From Acidimicrobiales bacterium (GTDB taxonomy: Bacteria > Actinomycetota > Acidimicrobiia > Acidimicrobiales > MedAcidi-G1), in assembly GCA_030747595.1 (NCBI GenBank), contig JASLKK010000006.1, forward strand, positions 100,499-164,498: a stretch of DNA of 64,000 nucleotides. Direction: 5' to 3'. The notes beneath the pieces are model-generated. The model made no database searches. It worked only from the letters and a program-made list of their open reading frames with translations, and was not told the DNA's origin. The position numbers and the translations under genes were made by a program. Shown in pieces: positions 48,950 through 56,972 of this stretch. Positions within the stretch are counted from its first letter, which is position 1. Every line of letters starts with the position of its first letter.

Positions 48950-49936
48950 GTGGCCGAGATGGGGAAATTGGAGCGTCTCCTGGACCTCATCACCGTGCTC
49001 CTTGAGGCAGCGCGACCGCTGACCCGCCATGAGATCCGTGACACCCTGCCATCTGGCGCGTACGCGGCCGACGACGTTGCCTTCCGCCGAACCTTTGAGC
49101 GCGACAAGGACGAGTTGCGGGCGCTAGGAATCGAGCTGGTCCGCGCACCAGCCCCCGATTCAGAACCTCCGATCGATGGCTACCGGATCGACCCGGAGGC
49201 GTTCGGCGTCGACCTGCCGACCCTCGATCCCGATGAGTCCACCAGTTTGGCGTTGGCTACCGCGGTCGTCAGAATCGACCCGGAGCGGCCCGGAACGCCC
49301 ATCTGGCTCTTGGGTGACAGTGATGCCGGGCTGGCGGGTGGAGCGAATCTGGCCGGGACTGATGTACCTGGAGGCCCGGACGTGCGGACGCTCATGCGGG
49401 CGGTGACCGAGCGGCGGGTGGTGTCCTTCGTCTATCGGGGTGAGGAGCGGGCCGTCGAGCCCCATCGCCTGGTATTCGCCAAGGGCCGGTGGCAGTTGAC
49501 CGGCCATGACCGGCTCCGCGACGACGTCCGACAGTTCCGAAGCGATCGGATCCAGGGAGCCGTCTCGTTGTCCGACGAGTCCTTCGATCCACCAGGCGTG
49601 ACTCGTGAAGTAGAGGTCGACCACGCATGGCGGTTCGCCGGTGCGACGGACTGGCTTGACGGGCGACCGCCCGGTGAGCCGATACCCGTGCGGGTGCGGG
49701 TCGATGGTCGCCACGCGGCATGGCTGGGCGGCTTCCTGGGCAAGTCGTCCGAGGTTGAGCCATCCGGGGACGGTTCGGTAGTCATCACTGAACAGGTTCG
49801 TGACGTTGCTGCCTTCCGTTCGTTCGTCCTCACCTTCCTCGACGACGCAGAGATCCTCGACCCACCCGAGGTTCGCGACGACATGGTGGCGTGGCTCGAG
49901 GGACTCGCGGCGGCTGGTGGCAGAGGACAGTTGTGA
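48950..49936 (+). CDS. pafB: WYL-domain transcriptional regulator PafB
   Basis: 328 residues. An N-terminal winged HTH (KLERLLDLITVLLEAARPLT, RHEIRDTLPSGAYAADDVAF) is followed by the WYL domain (VTERRVVSFVYRGEERAVEPH, RWQLTGHDRLRDDVRQFRSD) and a WCX C-terminal extension. PafB pairs with PafC to activate LexA-independent DNA-damage genes in mycobacteria. The GTG start follows TAGGGT by 6 nt, and the stop overlaps pafC. It shares this locus with pafA but is probably a separate transcription unit. Confidence 0.9.
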   Translation: MAEMGKLERLLDLITVLLEAARPLTRHEIRDTLPSGAYAADDVAFRRTFERDKDELRALGIELVRAPAPDSEPPIDGYRIDPEAFGVDLPTLDPDESTSLALATAVVRIDPERPGTPIWLLGDSDAGLAGGANLAGTDVPGGPDVRTLMRAVTERRVVSFVYRGEERAVEPHRLVFAKGRWQLTGHDRLRDDVRQFRSDRIQGAVSLSDESFDPPGVTREVEVDHAWRFAGATDWLDGRPPGEPIPVRVRVDGRHAAWLGGFLGKSSEVEPSGDGSVVITEQVRDVAAFRSFVLTFLDDAEILDPPEVRDDMVAWLEGLAAAGGRGQL

Positions 49937-50907
49937 GCTCCCTGAACGCCGCCGACCGGGTGGCTCGACTCCTCAATCTGATCCCGTGGGTGGAGTCCCG
50001 TGGATCCAACGGCGCCTCTATCGAGAAGTTGTCGGTCGACTTCGATTACCCCGTCGAGGATCTGGTGGCCGACCTCACCGAGGTGGTCAACTTCGTTACC
50101 GGAGATCGATACGGGCTCTATGGCGACCTGGTGTTCGACGTCGCCGTGGCCGATGGTCGGATGTGGGTGAACCGTAATGACCTGCTTGGTCGACCCCTAA
50201 GCGTGGACCGGGTCGAGTTGGCTGCCGCGGTGGCGGCCGGTCGCGCTGCTGCCACCCAACTGTCGGACGGTGATGGCCCGGATGCCGCGATGGGTCCGCT
50301 GGCCCGAGCGGTAGCCAAGCTGTCGGTGGCACTAGGAACCGAGGCCGATGCGGTGGAGGTCCGACTCCGATCGTCGTCGGACGGCCACCTCGAGGTGTTC
50401 CAGGATGCGATCACCGAGGGACGTTGCGTCGAGATCGCCTACCACTCCTACGGACGGGACGAGGAGACGACCCGGGTGGTCGAACCCCACCGTTGCCTCT
50501 ACGACGGCTTCTGGTACCTGACAGCGAACTGTCGCCTGGCCGGTGCCCCCCGGGTGTTCCGGCTAGACAGGGTCCGGAGTGCTGTCCTCGTCGATGAAAC
50601 CTTTACACCGCCCGGCGACGTGGCGGACTCCATGGACGGAATCCCGACCGACGGAAGCATCCCGGAGGTTGTACTTGAGTTGGATGAGTCGGTTCGCTGG
50701 GTGCTTGACCAGTACCCAAATCGGGGAATCCGAGAGTTGGAGCATGGCGTGGAGGTCGTCCTGCCCGTAGCCGCCGCCCGATGGTTGGAACGCCTGCTGC
50801 TCCGGCTGGGACAGGCGGCCCGGGTCGTGGCTGCACCTGACGGACTCGGAGACGATCTCCGACAGGCGGCCGCCAACCGGATCCTCGCCCGCTACCGCCG
50901 GGGATGA
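49933..50907 (+). CDS. pafC: WYL-domain transcriptional regulator PafC
   Basis: 324 residues. N-terminal HTH region (VARLLNLIPWVESRGSNGAS, IEKLSVDFDYPVEDLVADL), central WYL domain (DAITEGRCVEIAYHSYGRDE, PHRCLYDGFWYLTANCRLAG, VFRLDRVRSAV) and C-terminal WCX domain. GTG 49933 overlaps the pafB stop (GTGA), as expected for a heterodimer. The extended frame back to 49891 lies inside pafB and is not supported. Confidence 0.9.
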   Translation: MSSLNAADRVARLLNLIPWVESRGSNGASIEKLSVDFDYPVEDLVADLTEVVNFVTGDRYGLYGDLVFDVAVADGRMWVNRNDLLGRPLSVDRVELAAAVAAGRAAATQLSDGDGPDAAMGPLARAVAKLSVALGTEADAVEVRLRSSSDGHLEVFQDAITEGRCVEIAYHSYGRDEETTRVVEPHRCLYDGFWYLTANCRLAGAPRVFRLDRVRSAVLVDETFTPPGDVADSMDGIPTDGSIPEVVLELDESVRWVLDQYPNRGIRELEHGVEVVLPVAAARWLERLLLRLGQAARVVAAPDGLGDDLRQAAANRILARYRRG

Positions 50908-50942
50908 CGGACGGCCGCCACCGACGCCTGACAGGTGGACGC

Positions 50943-50948
50943 TAGATT
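50943..50948 (+). promoter_or_regulatory. -10 hexamer TAGATT of lepB
   Basis: TAGATT, 6 nt, GTG 50955. Confidence 0.5.
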
Positions 50949-50954
50949 CGTCCC

Positions 50955-51860
50955 GTGCCCGCCGAGAAGGACGAGACCGACGAGATCCAAGGGTCGCCAC
51001 GCAGTCCGTCGGTTTGGACTGATGACCTTCTGGCCCGGGCGAAAGCCCGATCAGCTGGAAACGCCGAGCCTCCCCAGCCGGTCGGAGAGTCGAAAACAAC
51101 TGGTGGCCAGGAGAATCCGACTAACGAACCGCTCTCCGACACGACCGGTCGTCCGGCCCTGGTGACTCGCGCCGACCTTGCCGATAGGGCGGCTCCCGGC
51201 GCTCTGTCTGATCCACCGTTTCCCGACACGTTCGTTGTGCCAGGGGACCCGCCGCACTCGGCACCTCCGCCGCCGGTGGATCTGGAGCTTCCTGGCGCTG
51301 GAGCGGGGGCACGTCGGGCACTGATCGAGTGGGGATCTGTCCTCGCCGGTGCGTTGATCCTGGCAATCGTTGTACGAACCTTCCTGTTCGGCGCCTATTA
51401 CATCCCGTCGCCTTCCATGGAGCCGACGCTCTCAAAGGGGGATCGGATCATCGTGAACAAGGTGAGCTATCGCCTGCACGACGTGAACCGGGGCGACCTG
51501 GTGGTCTTCCACCCCACCAGAGGGGCGACGACAAACGGCATCGACGACCTAATCAAGCGGGTGATCGCACTCCCGGGCGAGACGGTTCGGTTTGATGCGG
51601 GACGGGTGACCATCGATGGCGGGCTGCTCCTGGAGCCATACCTGACAACCTCCGACATGACCGAGGGAATGGGCGTGGTGCCCTGGTGCGTCTCGGAAGT
51701 GAGCAACCAGTGCACCGTGCCCGCCGACCACGTGTTCGTGATGGGTGACAACCGGGGCAACTCACGGGACAGCCGATTCTTTGGACCCGTCCCGATCAGC
51801 GCGATCACCGGCAGGGCGTTCGTGCGGGTCTGGCCACCCGGGAGCCTCGACAGACTCTGA
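50955..51860 (+). CDS. lepB: Signal peptidase I
   Basis: 301 residues. A long, probably disordered cytosolic N-terminus (about 1-118; Pro-rich) precedes one membrane helix (about 122-145). The catalytic module has YYIPSPSMEPTLSKGDRIIV (Ser154), IDDLIKRVIALPGETV (Lys201) and FVMGDNRGNSRDSRFFGPV. Removes signal peptides from secreted proteins at the outer face of the membrane. The disordered tail is longer than in most homologues. It is followed convergently by a GDPD gene. Confidence 0.95.
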   Translation: MPAEKDETDEIQGSPRSPSVWTDDLLARAKARSAGNAEPPQPVGESKTTGGQENPTNEPLSDTTGRPALVTRADLADRAAPGALSDPPFPDTFVVPGDPPHSAPPPPVDLELPGAGAGARRALIEWGSVLAGALILAIVVRTFLFGAYYIPSPSMEPTLSKGDRIIVNKVSYRLHDVNRGDLVVFHPTRGATTNGIDDLIKRVIALPGETVRFDAGRVTIDGGLLLEPYLTTSDMTEGMGVVPWCVSEVSNQCTVPADHVFVMGDNRGNSRDSRFFGPVPISAITGRAFVRVWPPGSLDRL

Positions 51861-51879
51861 GGGCCCTAGGGGACCGGTA

Positions 51880-52581
51880 TCAGGAGTCTGGGTGAACCCT
51901 CCGAAGGCCATCCACTAGTCGGTCTACGTGGTCGCCGTAGATGGCGTCGAGCTCCAGGTTCACCAGACGGTCGATTTGCCGGCGATGCTGGGCGTCCCAA
52001 CCGAAGCAGGCAAGGCCGAAGCGCCGGAACAGCGCAACCAGTCCGGTAGACCAATCCGACTCGGGAAGGTTGATCCCGTCTACGCCGGAAGCCGCCAGGT
52101 CGACCGCATGACGTTCAAGGGAGGTGTTGATCCGGTTGACGCTGGTGGAGTGCACGAGGCGTACCTGTGAGTCGAGGTCTTGCCAGGTCGCTAACAGGGC
52201 ATGGTCGGGGTGGCAGAGCCACAGGCGGGCAGTTCCGCCGTACTCGGCTGCCAGACGAATAGTGGCGGCGGCGGCCAGCGGGTCCTTGACGTCCAGCGAG
52301 ACAGGTAGGTCTGGATCGATCTCTGCCAGGAGGTTGGCCAGTGTCGGGAGGTCATCAGGCAGCTCGGCGACATCCAACGACGAGATGTCGCGTCGCCTTG
52401 GACGCCGACCCACCCGGCCGTCGTGGTGGAGCACCGGGATCCCGTCGAGTGTGCACCACACATCGCTCTCTAAACCGGTTGCCCCGAGACGGACGGCCAG
52501 TCGAAAGGCATCCAAGGTGTTCTCCGGGGCGTGGGCCCTACCGCCCCGATGAGCGAAGAGAATGGGCTGGACGATGCGCAC
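51880..52581 (-). CDS. Glycerophosphodiester phosphodiesterase (second, shorter)
   Basis: 233 residues. LFAHRGGRAHAPENTLDAF (catalytic His, Arg; Glu of PEN), GLESDVWCTLDGIPVLHHDG (metal ligands and second His), VSLDVKDP. The C-terminal part is shorter than in the 15898-16677 protein: GLACFGWDAQHRRQIDRLVN replaces the usual V-x-x-W-T motif. This variant may prefer another phosphodiester. GTG 52581, with CATGAT 6 nt upstream. It interrupts the plus-strand run between lepB and tatA. Confidence 0.85.
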   Translation of the reverse strand: MRIVQPILFAHRGGRAHAPENTLDAFRLAVRLGATGLESDVWCTLDGIPVLHHDGRVGRRPRRRDISSLDVAELPDDLPTLANLLAEIDPDLPVSLDVKDPLAAAATIRLAAEYGGTARLWLCHPDHALLATWQDLDSQVRLVHSTSVNRINTSLERHAVDLAASGVDGINLPESDWSTGLVALFRRFGLACFGWDAQHRRQIDRLVNLELDAIYGDHVDRLVDGLRRVHPDS

Positions 52582-52587
52582 CGGAAC

Positions 52588-52593
52588 ATCATG
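52588..52593 (-). promoter_or_regulatory. -10-like hexamer CATGAT of the second GDPD gene
   Basis: Minus-strand CATGAT, 6 nt, GTG 52581; CANNNT variant. Confidence 0.3.
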
Positions 52594-52623
52594 GCGGGCA
52601 TCGGTGCCTCCGTGGGCGACGCC

Positions 52624-52629
52624 TAGGCT
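52624..52629 (+). promoter_or_regulatory. -10 hexamer TAGGCT of the tat operon
   Basis: TAGGCT, 8 nt, ATG 52638. Confidence 0.4.
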
Positions 52630-52637
52630 TGGTCCCT

Positions 52638-52985
52638 ATGGGCAATCTCGGGAGCGGCGAACTCCTCGTCATCCTGATCCTCGGGTTGCTGGTGCTCGGG
52701 CCCTCCCGGTTGGGCGTGGTAGTCCAACAGGTGGGCCGGGTCGTCGGCCAGCTCCGACGGATGGCTGGTGGGTTCCAGGAGGAGCTTCGCGACCTAGTGG
52801 AAGACCCGTCGATCGAAGCTCTGGCGCGTGAGCGCGGGCACCGTGTAACCGGAGGACAGTCATCAGTTAACGGACCTCTAGATGACGGGTCCGTTGATGA
52901 CGGGTCCGTTGATGACGGGTCCGTTGATGACGGGTCCGTTGATGACGGGTCCGTTGATGACGGGGAACCGTTGACCGGTGGCTGA
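52638..52985 (+). CDS. Sec-independent translocase subunit TatA/TatB with repeat tail
   Basis: 115 residues. The N-terminal membrane helix ELLVILILGLLVLGPSRLG with the hinge L-G-P is followed by the amphipathic helix GVVVQQVGRVVGQLRRMAGG. Glu8 before the helix is TatB-like; length and position beside tatC fit either TatA or TatB. The C-terminal 37 residues contain five perfect and one partial copy of a D-D-G-S-V repeat, encoded by a 15-bp tandem repeat, making a very acidic tail. The stop overlaps tatC by 8 bp. The long frame to 52341 is not supported. Confidence 0.85.
   Translation: MGNLGSGELLVILILGLLVLGPSRLGVVVQQVGRVVGQLRRMAGGFQEELRDLVEDPSIEALARERGHRVTGGQSSVNGPLDDGSVDDGSVDDGSVDDGSVDDGSVDDGEPLTGG
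52881..52964 (+). repeat. 15-bp tandem repeat inside tatA/B
   Basis: GATGACGGGTCCGTT repeated five times without a mismatch (52881-52955) plus a 9-bp partial copy. In frame it encodes D-D-G-S-V. Perfect identity of the units implies recent expansion or ongoing slippage; copy-number change keeps the frame. Confidence 0.95.
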
Positions 52986-53736
52986 CGTCGACGGCCGAAT
53001 GCCCCTGGTCGCCCACCTCGAGGAGCTACGAAACCGCCTCCTCCGGTCGGTGGCCGCCGTGCTGGTCGGAACGGTTGTCTGCTGGGTGCTGTACCCGCAG
53101 ATTCTGCACCTCCTATTGGAGCCCTACTGCCGTCTCCGTGAGGGCCTGGCCGACCCGGCCATGTTCGGCAATGGGTGCGAGTTGTTGGTGACTGACCCCC
53201 TTGAACCATTCGCCGTGAGGATGATGGTGGCCGGATACGGCGGCGTGGGTCTTGCCATGCCGGTGCTTCTGTGGCAGTCGTGGCGTTTCATCGCGCCCGG
53301 CCTCCATACAAGGGAGCGCCGGTGGGCCATTCCGTTCGTGGCCAGTGGGTTGCTGCTATTCGTCGGAGGCTGTTGGCTGGCTTACTGGAGCATTCCCAGG
53401 GCATTGGACTTTCTCGTGGGAATCGGAGGTCCCGACCTGGTAAGCGTCTTCTCGCCGGCCAAGTACCTGAGTTTCGTGGTGAAGATGACGCTGGCCTTTG
53501 GGATCGGGTTTGAGTTCCCCCTGGTGCTGGTGTGTCTGCAGCTCGCCGGCATCCTGACTCCGGCCGCGTTACGCCAGGCCCGCCGCTACGCCGTGGTCGG
53601 GATCGTGGCGCTGGTTGCGGTCCTGACTCCCAGCGGCGATCCGTTCACCCTCATGGTCCTGTCGGTACCGATGTTGCTCTTCTACGAAGTGGCCATCCTG
53701 ATCGGCGCGCTACGAAACCGCCGGAGGGCGGAGTGA
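52978..53736 (+). CDS. tatC: Sec-independent protein translocase TatC
   Basis: 252 residues with six membrane helices. MPLVAHLEELRNRLLRSVAA is the TatC N-terminal signature including the Glu used in twin-arginine recognition. FAVRMMVAGYGGVGLAMPVL and FGIGFEFPLVLVCLQLAGIL follow, then RRYAVVGIVALVAVLTPSGD with the conserved T-P and D. Exports folded proteins with twin-Arg signals together with TatA/B. GTG 52978 within the tatA stop region, and helY starts on the TatC stop. Confidence 0.95.
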   Translation: MADVDGRMPLVAHLEELRNRLLRSVAAVLVGTVVCWVLYPQILHLLLEPYCRLREGLADPAMFGNGCELLVTDPLEPFAVRMMVAGYGGVGLAMPVLLWQSWRFIAPGLHTRERRWAIPFVASGLLLFVGGCWLAYWSIPRALDFLVGIGGPDLVSVFSPAKYLSFVVKMTLAFGIGFEFPLVLVCLQLAGILTPAALRQARRYAVVGIVALVAVLTPSGDPFTLMVLSVPMLLFYEVAILIGALRNRRRAE

Positions 53737-56288
53737 CCATCGATCGTGGATTCACACTGGATCGCTTCCAGGAGGAGGCAATCGCTGCCGTGGATGCCGG
53801 GCGCTCGGTTCTGGTGGCAGCTCCGACATCGAGCGGCAAGACAGTGGTGGCCGAGCATGCCGTCGAGGCAGCGCTGACAGCTGGCCGTCGGGCGTTCTAC
53901 ACGACACCCATCAAGGCCTTGTCCAACCAGAAGTTCCGTGACCTGGGTGAGATGTTTGGACTGGACCGGGTGGGTCTGATGACCGGTGATCAGGTGGTGG
54001 CGCCCGACGCCTCGGTGGTCGTGATGACCACCGAGGTCCTTCGCAACATGCTCTATGCCGGGAGCAGAGCCACGGACGACCTGGCCTGGGTGGTACTCGA
54101 CGAGGTGCACTTTCTGGAAGACCCGTACCGGGGGGCGGTCTGGGAGGAGGTCCTCCTACATCTGGCGCCGACCGTGGGCATCGTGGCCCTCTCGGCCACC
54201 GTCTCCAACGCCGCCGAGTTAGGCGACTGGGTGACGTCGGTACGAGGGCCGACCGACGTGATCGTGGAGACCCGGCGTCCAGTCCGTCTCCGGGCTCACT
54301 ACCTGGTGGCGGAGCGTGGTCGCCATGGTGCGAGCCGGAAGGTCCATCGGACAGCTCTGCTGGTCAATGGCGGCAAGCCCAACCCGGTCGGGCGGCGCTT
54401 CGATCAGAATGGTCGCTCCTCCGGGGGCCAGTCCGGCGGCAGGCACCGTGGCCGGGGGAGGAGTGGACCCTGGGTTCCGCCTCGGCGAAACGAGGTGGTG
54501 TCCGAGTTGGCGGGCGCCGACCTGCTCCCGGCAATCCACTTCATCTTCAGTCGAGCCGGTTGTGACGAGGCCCGCGACACCGTGGTCCGCGACGGCCTGG
54601 TTCTCAACGATGATCGCGAGGCGGAAGCCGTCGACGCTCACATCGCTGAGCGCCTGGAGTCGTTGGGGGAATCGGACCGGGCGGCATTGCGAGTCGACCA
54701 TTGGGCCGATGTGCTACGTCGGGGCATCGCATCCCATCACGCTGGCCTTGTACCCATCTTTAAGGAAGTAACCGAGGAACTCTTCGTCGCCGGTCTCGTG
54801 AAACTTGTCTACGCCACCGAGACACTGGCCCTCGGGGTGAATCTCCCGGCGCGTTCTGTGGTCATCGACCGCCTCACCAAGTTCACCGGCGAGACCCACG
54901 AGGTTCTGACGCCCGGCCAGTTCACACAGCTGACGGGACGAGCCGGACGGCGTGGCCTAGACGTCGAAGGCCATGCGTTGGTCTGCTGGTCACCCTTCGT
55001 GCCCTTCGATCGCGTGGCCGGGCTGGCCGGCAGCCGGGACTTCGTCCTTCGATCGGCGTTCCGGCCGACCTACAACATGGTGGCCAACATGGTCGAGGGC
55101 CGGACACGGGTACAAGCCGTGGACCTCCTGACGCGATCGTTCGCCCAGTTTCAGATGGACCGCCAAATGGCCACGAGGTTGCGTCGAAACTCGGAGAAGT
55201 ACAACGAGGCAGCGCTGATCCGTAGGCGTCTGGACAACGAGGCACGGCCACCGGTTGCGCAGGCAGGGGGCAAGCTTGTCTCGGCTGCTGTACTCCGCCC
55301 CGGCGACATCGTCGTGCCCGACGATGGATTGGCCCATGTGGTCCTGTCGGTGGCCAATCGGGGCGGCGGGCGGATCCGGGTACGTACCCTCAGCCAGGAG
55401 GGTCGGGCGAGCGTGTTGTCGGACGGCTCCGTCGATGGCGACGATCTAGTCGGTGATCCGGAACTGGTTGGCCAGATGGAGCTCCCTGCACCTTTCGTGC
55501 CCGACGACCGTGAGTTCCGTCGCGAAGTGGCGCGTCGGCTATCCGACTTCGCCGTGGACCCGTCACATAGGACAGCCAGGGCTGTGGCGACGAATGGGGC
55601 CCCGGGTCTGGCCGGCGATCGGAAACGACTGCTCAGGCTTGAACGCGATCTCGCTCGCGAGGCTGATCGACCGGCTGACGTTGAGAGTGACCTAACCGCA
55701 CGGTTCGATGCCGCCTTCGACGTCCTGTCGGCACGGGGAATGGTTGATGGATGGTCGTTGACTAAGCGCGGCCAGCCACTCACCCAGATCCACAATGAGG
55801 CCGACCTGCTAGTGGCCGAGGTCCTCGACGCAGGAATCCTTCGGGGCCTAAGCCCCTCGATGACTGCGGCGGTCGTCTCCTGTCTCACCTACCGAAAGCG
55901 TGGGCCGGGTGCCCCTTCGACGGTTCGGCTTTCTGCTCCCTTTCCCGACTGTTTCGACCGACTCACCGAATTGGCCGGGGTGGTGGCCGCCGCCGAGATA
56001 GCGGCCGGACTGAAGCCAGCGGATCTGCCGGACCCGGGATTCGCCCACTGCGTTCACGCGTGGGCGGGTGGAGCGGAATTGGGTGACGTCCTTGACGATG
56101 ATCTCCCAGCTGGCGAGTTCGTGCGAAACGTACGTCTAGTGGCTGATCTCCTCCGACAGGTCGCGGCGACCGCAGGATCCGAGGTGGCCGCAGCGGCACT
56201 CGAGGCCCAGGAGGGCATCGACCGTGGGGTGATCGCCATGTCCTCGGGCAGGGTGGACTCTGAGGGAAGTTCGGAACCGCCCATCTGA
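53733..56288 (+). CDS. helY: Ski2-like DExH RNA helicase (HelY type)
   Basis: 851 residues. FTLDRFQEEAIAAVDAGRSV, VAAPTSSGKTVVAEHAVEAA (Walker A near 30-37), YTTPIKALSNQKFRDL, VVLDEVHFLEDP (DEVH), VALSATVSNAAELGDW (motif III), LAGADLLPAIHFIFSRAGCD, then GLVKLVYATETLALGVNLPA and TQLTGRAGRRGLDVEG (motif VI). The C-terminal DSHCT-like region (FDAAFDVLSARGMVDGWSLT) confirms the Ski2/Mtr4 branch. RNA unwinding/turnover is expected. A Gly/Arg-rich insert occurs around 205-245. GTG 53733 overlaps the tatC stop, an arrangement common in actinobacteria. Confidence 0.95.
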   Translation: MTIDRGFTLDRFQEEAIAAVDAGRSVLVAAPTSSGKTVVAEHAVEAALTAGRRAFYTTPIKALSNQKFRDLGEMFGLDRVGLMTGDQVVAPDASVVVMTTEVLRNMLYAGSRATDDLAWVVLDEVHFLEDPYRGAVWEEVLLHLAPTVGIVALSATVSNAAELGDWVTSVRGPTDVIVETRRPVRLRAHYLVAERGRHGASRKVHRTALLVNGGKPNPVGRRFDQNGRSSGGQSGGRHRGRGRSGPWVPPRRNEVVSELAGADLLPAIHFIFSRAGCDEARDTVVRDGLVLNDDREAEAVDAHIAERLESLGESDRAALRVDHWADVLRRGIASHHAGLVPIFKEVTEELFVAGLVKLVYATETLALGVNLPARSVVIDRLTKFTGETHEVLTPGQFTQLTGRAGRRGLDVEGHALVCWSPFVPFDRVAGLAGSRDFVLRSAFRPTYNMVANMVEGRTRVQAVDLLTRSFAQFQMDRQMATRLRRNSEKYNEAALIRRRLDNEARPPVAQAGGKLVSAAVLRPGDIVVPDDGLAHVVLSVANRGGGRIRVRTLSQEGRASVLSDGSVDGDDLVGDPELVGQMELPAPFVPDDREFRREVARRLSDFAVDPSHRTARAVATNGAPGLAGDRKRLLRLERDLAREADRPADVESDLTARFDAAFDVLSARGMVDGWSLTKRGQPLTQIHNEADLLVAEVLDAGILRGLSPSMTAAVVSCLTYRKRGPGAPSTVRLSAPFPDCFDRLTELAGVVAAAEIAAGLKPADLPDPGFAHCVHAWAGGAELGDVLDDDLPAGEFVRNVRLVADLLRQVAATAGSEVAAAALEAQEGIDRGVIAMSSGRVDSEGSSEPPI

Positions 56289-56908
56289 TGGGAGTGGTAC
56301 GTGGCGAGGACTGGGGAGTGGTCGGCCCGGTCCCCAGCGACGCCCTCACGGCCTCATCCGATGGTGAGCTCGCTGACCTACTGCCTGGCATCCTCCGAGA
56401 GAGGCCCGACGTAGGAGCGCTGCCCGGCCCGGTTGTGGCCTTGACGGACGGTGACCTCTGCCGGACCCTGGGTGGGCGGGGCCGGGCACGACCGGGCGGC
56501 GAAGCGACCCTGGTGGACGTCGACGTGGGCGAGGCACTCCTAGATGGACGCCTGCACCGATTCGTGGCCCATCTGGTTGTCCGCCCAAATCGTCATCCGG
56601 GTCGCTGGTGGGTGGCCGCCAACGCCGCCCATCGTGGCGGCTGGAATGTGGCACCCCGGGCCCACCCCGGCGACGGGCTACTCGACGTCCTTGACGCCTC
56701 GGTACCGCTTGGTCAGGTCCCGGCGGCCTGGCGCCGCTTGAGCCGGGGCGTGCACGTGCCCCACCCAGCGATCCGGCAGGAACGGACTGCGGCGATCCAG
56801 GCCACTTTCGATCGACCGGCGGTCGTTGAGGTCGATGGCCGGCCCGTCGGGCGGGTAAGCGTCCTATCGATCCGGGTACGGTCCGGGGTCCTTCGCCTGG
56901 CAATCTGA
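56288..56908 (+). CDS. Orphan C-lobe of a diacylglycerol/lipid-kinase-like fold
   Basis: 206 residues. The last roughly 120 residues follow the beta-sandwich C-lobe of DAGK/YegS lipid kinases: HLVVRPNRHPGRWWVAANAA, HRGGWNVAPRAHPGDGLLDV, LDASVPLGQVPAAWRRLSRG and VHVPHPAIRQE. The N-terminal catalytic lobe with the G-G-D-G-T motif is absent; the first roughly 75 residues are of unknown type. Catalysis is thus unlikely unless a partner supplies the missing lobe; it may bind lipid or nucleotide. ATG 56288 shares bases with the helY stop (TGATG). Confidence 0.6.
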   Translation: MGVVRGEDWGVVGPVPSDALTASSDGELADLLPGILRERPDVGALPGPVVALTDGDLCRTLGGRGRARPGGEATLVDVDVGEALLDGRLHRFVAHLVVRPNRHPGRWWVAANAAHRGGWNVAPRAHPGDGLLDVLDASVPLGQVPAAWRRLSRGVHVPHPAIRQERTAAIQATFDRPAVVEVDGRPVGRVSVLSIRVRSGVLRLAI

Positions 56909-56960
56909 GGCACCCCCGCCAGCCAATCCTCCGATCGGAAACGGTGATCGGACTGGTGGC

Positions 56961-56966
56961 TACGCT
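56961..56966 (+). promoter_or_regulatory. -10 hexamer TACGCT of the M20 peptidase gene
   Basis: TACGCT, 6 nt, ATG 56973. Confidence 0.5.
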
Positions 56967-56972
56967 CAACAG

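Noticed and set aside
52881..52964. Possible CRISPR-like repeat array
   Set aside because: The 15-bp units are directly adjacent with no spacers and are in frame within a coding region.
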